Of a stretch of DNA of 64,000 nt, positions 56,313 through 64,000 are shown piece after piece. How positions within the stretch are numbered: position 1 is the first letter of the stretch; each line of letters starts with the position of its first letter. The notes beneath the pieces are model-generated. The model was given only the letters and a program-made list of their open reading frames with translations, was not told the DNA's origin and searched no databases. Made by a program: the position numbers and the translations under genes. This stretch comes from Hermatobates lingyangjiaoensis (Eukaryota > Arthropoda > Insecta > Hemiptera > Hermatobatidae): contig JAPFBL010000104.1 of assembly GCA_026182355.1 (NCBI GenBank), positions 496,001 to 560,000 on the forward strand, given 5' to 3'.

Positions 56313-56775
56313 CAGCCTCAAATAATAATAATAATAAAACTCAGTCTAACTTTATGGATTTTATTCATCGTTATTTCACGTGTTTATAAAATCTTGTAAT
56401 ATCAGTGTTTCACCGTCAAATGTTATATTTGCTAGATTAGGCTGCAGGCCACAGAGGATCAAGCCTCTATCAGCCTCAAATAATAATAATAATAAAACCC
56501 ATCATTTATGGATTTTTTTCAAAACTAAGATAGTAGATTTCTTAAACAGTTGGTGTTCTGTTAATGATGTCAGAGAGATAGACAAAATTTCGGACTCTCA
56601 ATGTAGAATGTTGATTATGTGGTGTTTCAAAGAGCCAATCTTTGGCCTGAGCGTATTCTCTCTCAGGATGGCCACTGCAGCCTAATCTAGCACAATATAA
56701 CATTTGACGGTATGATAACACGATGAATATGTAACAAGATTTTACATAAACACGTGAAATAACGATGAATAAAAT
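56313..56775. mobile_element. Inverted repeat with PLE-like ends
   Basis: The left arm (about 56354-56455) and right arm (about 56655-56775) are reverse complements. Both carry ATTTCACGTGTTTAT...AAAATCTTG, like the 3' end of PLE family A, plus the word CTAGATTAGGCTGCAG. A (TAA)n-containing word (CAGCCTCAAATAATAATAAT) occurs at 56313 and 56468. The spacer (about 56500-56640) is unassigned. Confidence 0.7.
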
Positions 56776-56880
56776 ATAAAGTTTAGAACTGAGTAAATAA
56801 CTATTAATTTATGGATCATCATGTTTAGAACTGTATTTTAGAAAATGATGAAAAAATAATTAATTCGATCAAAATCTTGA

Positions 56881-56886
56881 TTTATT
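56881..56886 (-). terminator. Likely polyadenylation signal AATAAA
   Basis: AATAAA on the minus strand about 55 nt past the stop codon of the 56941 gene. Position is reasonable; usage unproven. Confidence 0.4.
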
Positions 56887-56940
56887 TTTTTTTCTTGATT
56901 TGAAGTTGAAGCATGGGGTGACAAGTTCACAACAAAGGAG

Positions 56941-58202
56941 CTACTTTTTACCTTTCTTTCCTTTTTTCCCTTTGTCCTTTCCTTTCCCTTTTTTCTCCTT
57001 TTTATCCTTTTTATCTTTCTTTTCTTTTTTATTTGCCTCTTCAACTGGTTTTTCATCTTCAGGAGGTAGATCTTCATAGTTCCATTGAGAGGAATTGTCT
57101 ACTTTGGGGATCACTGGTTTTGCCGATTCAAACCGACATGGATTAATACCAACACGTATGATGAAGGCATCTTCATTATTGCCTTGTTTAGTGTTTTCAT
57201 CCTTCCCAGCTTCTGAAATATTGCCTGCTGGTATTGTTTTGCTTTTGCAAAATGATTTTCTGTTTGGCATGTGTTCTACGTCCTGAATAATTCTATCATT
57301 TAAATCTTGAGATATTTGATAACAATACATATAGCGTATAAATCGTTCTTGCTCGTCACAAAATGGTTCAGTTCTTTCACAAATCGTCACATAAGGTCTA
57401 CTAATGCCGGTATTAATTCTTTTGTTTGCCTTTTCACAAGGTTTAACTTCATTCATAAATAAATTAGTAATTTCTGTATTTCTTTCATTTTCAGCTCTAG
57501 TTTTCAAAAAAAAATTCACATACCGTGAAAGTATTCTTGTGTTTATCCATTTTGCCACATATAATAAACTAATACTTTCTAAAATATAATAAATAATGAC
57601 CTTGTGTATAAAAAATCCTGAATGACAAAACACAGTAAAATTCAAACAATTAATGAGCTCAAGATCTAGGGAAGGACAAACAACTGAAACACATTCCATA
57701 ATTACAACTAAATTTACTCTGTTTTAAATGAACGAAAAATTAATTATTTAATTGTGTGCATTGTTAAGAAATATACCTGTTGCAGGTGGTGGGTAGTGCC
57801 ACAGTTAACCAAACGATCATTTTACGTAAAATTTCTAAAAACCAACTATAACATACAAAAAATAAAAAAATCTTAATATCATTATACCTGTTTACTTTTT
57901 TTTTAAAAGAAATGTAATGTAAATTAAATATAAAACATATTTCACATTCAGAACATAAAACATCTATTAATTCAAAATGTTCTAAATAAAACAGCTAAGA
58001 AAAAACCAGAAGTTAAAACCGGTGTAACAGTGCGAGCACACTTACTAAGTATAAAATATTGACGATAAATGACCTGGCAGCATATTAAATTAAAAAAAAC
58101 TGAAAGAATAAGTAAAAAACAAGCAGTAACAAAGAAAACCACTGTGTACTGCCTATTAGAAAGTTCTTTGCCTTGTTTCCATTGTGTGATTTTTGCAGAC
58201 AT
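56941..58202 (-). CDS. Two-exon membrane protein with Lys-rich tail, related to the 48853 gene's tail
   Basis: Proposed exon 1 is 58202-58046 (52 codons plus one base) and exon 2 is 57665-56941, giving 293 residues. The donor is GTAAGT from 58045 downward. The acceptor CCTTCCCTAG ends at 57666 after a pyrimidine tract, and the joined phase is open. Exon 1 encodes a hydrophobic segment (YTVVFFVTACFLLILSVFF). Exon 2 opens with a second one (HKVIIYYILESISLLYVAKW), then a soluble part with several Cys, DAFIIRVG, an SQWNYEDLPP block and a Lys/Gly-only tail. The order DxFxxxxG, DNxxQW, Lys tail matches the C-terminus of the 48853 protein (DTFVLKLG, DNDTQW), so the tails are probably homologous. Exon 2 alone is open back to a Met at 57699, so a single-exon start there is the alternative. 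Function unknown. Confidence 0.6.
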
Positions 58203-58209
58203 TCCTTTA

Positions 58210-58465
58210 CGGTAGTATTCAATTAGAATTCCTTTTCCAGATCAATCCTTGAGGTTAAACAAGGGGTAAAAGTAGGTTTGATATTTGATTCAACACCACA
58301 TTAAGGACTGGCGAAACTATCGAGGACTCCATCAATTGGGTCCATCCATCTAATTGCTAACCACATACACGTGCTCATGCAATGCAACTTGTATTATTCA
58401 ATGTAGTTTTTACAGTGGCTAAATTCGAATTTAAAATCAAATTTACTATTAACAAACACATTTAC
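58210..58465. other. Upstream region of the 58202 gene
   Basis: Non-coding. The promoter of the minus-strand gene should lie here, but no clear element was seen. Confidence 0.3.
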
Positions 58466-58469
58466 CAAC

Positions 58470-58690
58470 CATACGTTAGGCATGGTTAGGTTTGGTTGCA
58501 GTGGCAGTCCACTGTAAAACACAAATAACCCCTATTGTGATGCAACACAATGCATATTCTACTCGTACATTGGGTGTCCTACATTTTGTCCAACTCAAGT
58601 GTATTTGAAGTAAGAATCTCTAACGAGTCCTTGACGTCGACCAGGATCGGGACCAACGGTTTAACCTCAAACACTACCACTTCCACTTCA
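58470..58690 (-). mobile_element. tRNA-derived SINE body, copy 3
   Basis: On the minus strand: ACTCGTTAGAGATTCTTACTT, AAATACACTTGAGTTGGAC, ACCCAATGTACGAGTAGAAT and an AACCAAACCTAACC tail. Matches the bodies near 16050 and 37200. The tRNA-like head is missing or too diverged. Confidence 0.55.
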
Positions 58691-59039
58691 TGACTGCATT
58701 TGTAGAAGTTGAAATTTTTGGAACTAGCTTCACAGCGGATTAAAAGGAGGAGGAATACAATCAGTTACCAAAATATCGTTAAATCAGAACTTAAATAACA
58801 GAATTATAAGAGTTTGAGTAGCTTTCATTTGTGTATTGTGCTTTCTTGTACTCGCCTGTTTCTGGTGTCACAGACAGTTGTTGTGTCCACTTAACCTTCA
58901 CAACAATGACATCGTTGGGTGGCTGATCGCCTAAAGACCAATCGTAATAAAACAGTAGATTAGTTCAAAATGATATACTCTAGGAGGCAACTATAAAAGA
59001 ATGATTTACGTATGGATTGACAGGAATGTTAGTAATGAC

Positions 59040-59200
59040 TGTTGTACAATTACAACCTTTAGCTTAGTTGTATTCTATAGATTTTATGAGGCCGACATTA
59101 ATTTCTTTCCTAATGTTTAAACTTAGTATGTATTCCGTATAGCTTTTATGTTATCGGCCGACATCTACATTTACTTTCGTAATGTTTAAACTGATCCTAG
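59040..59200. repeat. Two-copy tandem repeat, about 80 bp
   Basis: Two similar copies with CCGACAT...TTxCTTTCxTAATGTTTAAAC, about 80 bp apart. Non-coding. Confidence 0.6.
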
Positions 59201-59224
59201 CGAGTGATACGTCAGCCGTTTCAG

Positions 59225-59413
59225 CTATTTGTCTTTAATCGAGTACCTGACATCGTACAGATTAACGATTGGAGTCTAATTATGCTCTGAGACTCGAGTG
59301 CTTTTCGAGTAGGGATCTTTAACGAGTACCTGACATCGTACAGACTCGGGGATCGAACCCTGGACTACCAGACCATAGGAGAGTATGTTATCCACTGAGC
59401 TAACCTGGCCCTC
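59225..59413 (-). mobile_element. tRNA-derived SINE, copy 4 (best head)
   Basis: The minus strand from 59413 has A-box TAGCTCAGTGG (59402-59392) and B-box GGTTCGATCCC (59358-59348), the two internal Pol III promoter elements, in a tRNA-like sequence without a clean acceptor stem. The body follows with GTACTCGTTAAAGATCCCTACT. The 21-bp word covering GAGTACCTGACATCGTACAG occurs twice (about 59240 and 59314). Too diverged from a cloverleaf to be a functional tRNA gene. Confidence 0.7.
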
Positions 59414-59419
59414 CATGTC

Positions 59420-59870
59420 ATTAATATACATCTTTTAACTTATGAATGATGTATTCACTTATTTTGTAATTGCATCACAAATTTGATTTCGTATAACAGA
59501 GTGTATTGGGTAAATTTGAGAAAGCCGACATTAATAAATACATATCATTAACTTATGTAACAGTTTGAATTTGAGGCACTATTTGGTATCGCCTTAACAT
59601 TAAGAGGCGTATCAGAACTATCTAGTATATAATACACTCTACACAAGATATTAAGAAACGAAATAAGTATCGATAAGTACTTATTGTAGTGCTAAATAGG
59701 TGGATTATTACACTTTATGCCTACACCCACATCTGAATGCAATAAGTCAAATTAAAAAGATTTCTAAAAACAAGTGTGTTTTGAGAATATCAAAAGCACG
59801 TAATAAATTTTATCCTCTACAACTTTTATTTGACACATTTATCTTTGTGACCCTATCTAATCTTTTGAAA
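59420..59870. other. AT-rich non-coding stretch
   Basis: Nothing recognised. Confidence 0.4.
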
Positions 59871-59877
59871 GGAAAAA

Positions 59878-61320
59878 AATATGTCACAGAGTAACACTGC
59901 CGCTTATCATTTGTTTATCATTTTAACATTTATCTGTTATGGATGAGTTTACACTTCTATATATTAATTACTGTAAACTAATAACTACTATGCAGAGTTA
60001 TTAATAGTTCTTAATTATTGATATGCAATTAATAACTATAATAACACATATACTTTATTTTTAAGCAAAAAAAACGAACAAAATAATTATAATAATTATT
60101 TTTATTATCTGATGTCTAAGTGTGCAAACCTAGGGCCAGCTGCTGCTAAAATACTATGACAAAAATATTTAGAATTATTATGCATAATTTGCTTATAATT
60201 AAACCTATAGTTGTTTATAATTTACTTAGAAATAGCTATAGCACTGTTTTTTATTTTTATTCTGGGAGATTTTTATCTCGAGATGTAAATGTTAAAGAAG
60301 ATGAATATTCAAAACATAACCTATATCATTCTGAAGTGATTGGGTCAAGAAATTAATTATCGAGTAGTGGAAGTAGTTAAAGATGAATATACAATAATGA
60401 GTTTCGTTTAACTGTACTGGAATACCAGCTTGGTTATTTAGCTTGAAGCATATGGTAAATTTCTGATTGGAACCACTGGTTTTGGAAAATAGCGACAATG
60501 ATTGGCAAAACACTACCAGTTAGTAATGGCCCATTCGTCATGTGGATTTTGGGATGCCTCTGGTCGATTGAATTCAGTTATGCTTCCCCCATGGGAGGGG
60601 AGACGCGGCGTTCCACAACCAAACGGCCTTCAGGGCTTCTGCTACCGACTGGAATAATAAAAAGGACCCGCAAGGCACCGGCAACATATTGAACAGACAA
60701 ACTCTTCGTTAACAACTAGCAAATATGACAGTTAAATTAGTATTTATTTCTCGGCAGTAATCATGATCCATTTGTAGCTACTGAAACTCAATTTTCACTT
60801 TAAAATAAATTTTATTTTATTTTTATTTTATTGCCAATTTTCTCTGCAGTAATCATGCTCGATTTGTAGCTACTGAAACTCAATTTTCACGTTAAAATAA
60901 AAAAAAAAATTATAATCAACCCATATTTCTTTCCGGAAACAAAATTTTATGATATGAACCATACAATATATTCTAATTACATAAATAATAAACTAGGATA
61001 ATGAAGAGCAAACTTAATCAAAAAAGAAAGATATATAATTTTACTAACTTATTTACAACATTCAAGGTATACGGAAAGGAAAATAAATCTGTCACGGTGT
61101 TACATTGCCGCTTATCATTTCTTTATATTTTAACATTTATCTTTTAAGGATGAGGTTTCACTTCTATATTTTAATAACTGTAAACTAATAACTACTATGC
61201 AGAGTTAGTGGTTTAATTATTGATTTGCAGTTAATAACTATATTAATTATATTAAAGCATATACTTTTTTTTAAGCAAAAAAACGAACAAAATAATTTTA
61301 ATAATTATTATTATTTTTAA
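59878..61320. repeat. Direct repeat pair, about 235 bp, 1.2 kb apart
   Basis: Bases 59878-60108 and 61082-61320 align over nearly their whole length (shared CTGCCGCTTATCATT-like, ACTGTAAACTAATAACTACTATGCAGAGTTA and AAGCAAAAAAACGAACAAAAT words in order) with substitutions and indels. Between them is a second tandem pair (60750-60806 and 60845-60900, both with TTTGTAGCTACTGAAACTCA). Identity of the repeat is unknown. Confidence 0.75.
60498..60692 (+). other. Small ORF in a GC-elevated island, unproven
   Basis: A 64-codon frame begins MIGKTLPV and has a hydrophobic run (FVMWILGCLW) followed by a basic stretch with KR pairs. That could suggest a short secreted peptide, but there is no homology I recognise and the island resembles other unique non-coding islands here. 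I do not call it a gene. Confidence 0.15.
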
Positions 61321-61324
61321 ATAC

Positions 61325-62375
61325 ATGCATATTGTTAATACCACTGAGGTTAGTATGATTTATATTAGAAATAGAAATAATTTCTAATATAAATTATTAT
61401 TTTTTATATTATCTTGTGGAAATACAGCAATACCATAATGACAGTAATACATTTAGAGATAGGACTAAATTTTTTTGGCCAATTAACGACCCTTCAAAGA
61501 GCCACAAGACTCATGCATGAGAAGTGCGTATGAAGTGCATGCAGTCCATCAGCGTATAAATTGTCTTCCGGGAGTCAATTTTTGAAGTGTGTTCCTGTTA
61601 TGTTGATGTCGACAATAAACGGAGGTAGTAAATGAACTATCCATAAATACGAGTATTACATCTGATCTAAATTCATTAATGTGGTACAAATAAATCAAGG
61701 AATTCTGACTTGGTAAATCGTAAGCTGGCAAACTACTAATATAACATACATATTGCTACCAAAGATGCTGGGGAGAAAGGAGGAAAGATAAGCTGTTCTT
61801 CAACAAATGAAGATCAGCACTGAAATGGAGTGGATGAGATGCATTCAGTCTGATCTGTACTTCCTTTAATGTTAAAATGTTTCAGCAAGTAAAATTTGCT
61901 GTTAACTTTCTATTTGTATAAAACACGGTTGAAACGCCACTTATCTATTTCAATAACCCCCACAAACATACCCAAACTCACACAAATGGCTCGCATTTTT
62001 GATTCGGTTTTGTCATACGTATAGATAACTTACTTTACTCCTATCGTTAGCCTGAAGATGACCCATGTTTGAGGTTTAAAGCTTGTTTGTGCACCCATTT
62101 GTTGTAACTATTTTTGTTTTTTACTTTATTAGTTTTTACCTTCTTTTAAAGTTCTTTCGTTGGTAAAAGTGATTTTCTCTTTTATCACCTTTACTCATAC
62201 TAAGTAGCATGATTAAGCATGTCAGACGCTTAATTCATATATTAATGAAAACTTAAAATAGTAGTTATAAGTAAATGTATAATACCAACTACATCAGGTT
62301 GTGACCTTAGCTGAGACAAGTATTTGCATATAAGACTCTTAGAGTAGATAATAAGAATAAATTTAAAGTCAATCT
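61325..62375. other. AT-rich non-coding stretch
   Basis: One small hairpin (ATTTATATTAGAAAT with its complement, about 61350-61390). Nothing else recognised. Confidence 0.4.
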
Positions 62376-62379
62376 AAAT

Positions 62380-62720
62380 TTCAACATGGTGGATTGAGAA
62401 TTTAAATTACTCGGAGTGGTTGAGTCATCAAGGATTAGAGGAGATAGACGTCGTTGTGTATGGGAGATATTCAAAATAAGCTCGTTGGCTAATTAATGGC
62501 CCGCAGATAGGAAGAGGGTAGTTGGCACTTGCGTTAGGGGGGATGTACAATACCGAGAAAGAATGAAGGGGGTGTTTGATAGCACTTGGGGGTGACACGT
62601 GGCGAGTTTTACGCTAGCTTTGCCCCCGCGGCCAGCTAAGTCCCTTTCTTTATATCAATACAAATTACCCCTCTGGACTTCCTACTCAAACTTCACCCCT
62701 CATTGGCTTTTTCCCGGAGG
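62380..62720. other. Balanced-composition island with TAATTAAT
   Basis: Unique sequence containing TAATTAAT (62490-62497) and GC-rich words (CCCCCGCGGCCAGC near 62624). No gene. Candidate conserved non-coding element. Confidence 0.3.
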
Positions 62721-62724
62721 GGAT

Positions 62725-63105
62725 TTTCACTCGGCTTAGACAATACATACCAGATTTGCAAGTCTCATTCCTTGAACTACTTACTAAGTATGATTAAAAT
62801 TAGACTCGACGCAAGGTCTATTAACATTCACGCTGCAGTTATGGTCCCTCTATTGTGTTTTAGATTAACCTGTCATAATAAATTATAACCGGCATAACGA
62901 GAATCTGAAAATGTAAATCTCTTATTTTGTTTAAACCAAAATTTTCCTAAAAGTTATATATAAACCAACTATAGATCACATTATACTACTTTCATGTTAT
63001 ATCGTTATTCAATTTCTCTATGTTATAAGTAAATAAAAAATATAATAAGAAATGCATATTAAATATATCGATTGTGATATAACTTCTAGACCACTAATTT
63101 TTAAA
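62725..63105. other. AT-rich non-coding stretch
   Basis: Nothing recognised. Confidence 0.35.
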
Positions 63106-63109
63106 GTTC

Positions 63110-63785
63110 AAAGATGGGTTTCTTGAAGATTTTTGGTCTAAAGAAATTACACTCTTGTTTATATGCCAACGTTTCTCCAAAAATTATTTGGCATTTTCAA
63201 GGGTAAAAGTAATTGATTAACAACATAAGTAGTGAAAACCAAATACATCCACAGAGTATCAACCAATAAAAAACAAAAAAACACAAAAACCAAACCATAA
63301 AACATCAAATAAAGTAAAACGACTTGTGCTTTTTTTTGTTTTCTGTTGGTTGATATTCCATTGGTGTATTTGTTTTCACTATTTATATGGTTAATATATT
63401 GTTTTTAGCCTTGAAAATTCCAAACAATTTTTGGCGAAACGTTGGCGTGTAAACAGGTTAGACCAAAAATCCTCAAGAAACCCATCTTTGAACATTAAAG
63501 TAAATCCGTATACATGAATTTCATATATTTACACATATAAATAATGAATTAATACGACTTGTGCTAAATTTTGTTTTAAATGTTGGTTGATTCCATTGGT
63601 GTATTTGTTTTCACTATTTATATGGTTAATATATTTGTTTTAGCCTTGAAAATCAAACAATTTTTGGCGAAACGTTGGCGTGTAAAAGGTTAGACCAAAA
63701 ATCCTCAAAAACCCATTCTTCAACATTAAAGTAAGATCCATATACATAGAATTTCATATATTTAAATAGTAAATAATGGAACTTA
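63110..63785. mobile_element. PLE-end inverted repeat plus tandem third copy
   Basis: The left arm (about 63110-63260, minus) is the reverse complement of 63330-63500 (plus). Both carry the word TTGAAAATxCCAAA...TTTTTGG-GAAACGTTGGC, a variant PLE-end core. Bases 63551-63785 repeat 63316-63550 in direct orientation, including the flank after the element, with mostly 1-3 nt indels. No coding sequence. Confidence 0.7.
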
Positions 63786-64000
63786 ATTTGTTAAATTTTA
63801 TTCCCCTATAATTACTGTGACGTTTTATGGAGGACCATTATACTTTTGATTTCAAAATTCTCTAGTTCTTTACTTATGGACGTTTTATATATCTATTTAT
63901 ATATGGGAATTTCAAACAATTACTACTCCAGTAAAAAAAGTTCATGGGACTATATATTTATGTTTGTTTGTTTTCTTGCTCTACAAGTAAGTAATTGACT
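63786..64000. other. AT-rich non-coding end of window
   Basis: Nothing recognised. Confidence 0.35.

Noticed and set aside
59341..59413. Functional tRNA gene on the minus strand
   Set aside because: A and B boxes are present but the acceptor and anticodon stems do not pair well, and the sequence continues into a repeated body, so it is a SINE head.

Overview
This is a eukaryotic (metazoan) nuclear window: AT-rich, almost gene-free, full of (TA)n microsatellites and retroelement debris, with spliced exons. I favour an arthropod, possibly a chelicerate or crustacean. Three things point that way: a klingon/lachesin-like immunoglobulin exon (29153-29353, minus), a C2-like N-terminus plus KSCLF and SCFGQQIVTQFQ motifs that I remember from an arthropod family of unknown function (48853-51469), and many GIY-YIG Penelope-like elements (PLEs). 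No species is assigned.

Protein-coding content is small. (i) One Ig half-domain exon with clear splice sites and 1-1 phase. (ii) A single-exon gene at 48853-51469 with a C2-like head, a repeat array of eight PQYRFAGN units, a Cys/Pro segment and a Lys/Gly tail; its frame is broken by a local 7-nt excess that looks like an assembly error. (iii) On the opposite strand and convergent with it, a two-exon gene at 58202-56941 with two membrane segments, whose C-terminus is a diverged relative of the tail of gene (ii).

The rest is mobile-element territory. The best element is a nearly intact PLE (4154-7713). It has a truncated tandem copy (pseudo-LTR) followed by a long copy whose 788-codon frame carries only two stops. 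It sits inside (TA)n and is preceded by a 42-bp inverted piece of its own 3' end. At least four other PLE types are present as fragments, often as inverted pairs. Further remnants are a pogo/Tigger transposase, a mariner C-terminus, a DUF4817/mariner-like HTH region, and a tRNA-derived SINE family with four copies on the minus strand.

The most interesting signal is a recurring hammerhead-ribozyme-like core, CTGANGA ... GAAA, in nearly every PLE family and in short ORF-less inserts inside (TA)n. In each case the bases after GAA form a 4-6 nt perfect palindrome (AGATCT, AGGCCT, ACGT, ACGCGT, ATAT), followed by a base that fits the cleavage position and, in the best cases, a strand complementary to the bases before CTGANGA. 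This is the layout expected of minimal hammerheads that work as dimers, and hammerheads are already known in PLEs.

Between these lie about eleven islands of 200-550 bp with more balanced composition and homeodomain- or octamer-like motifs (possible regulatory DNA). There are also three hairpin-rich GC-elevated segments I cannot name. Several indel-rich tandem duplications look like assembly artefacts.
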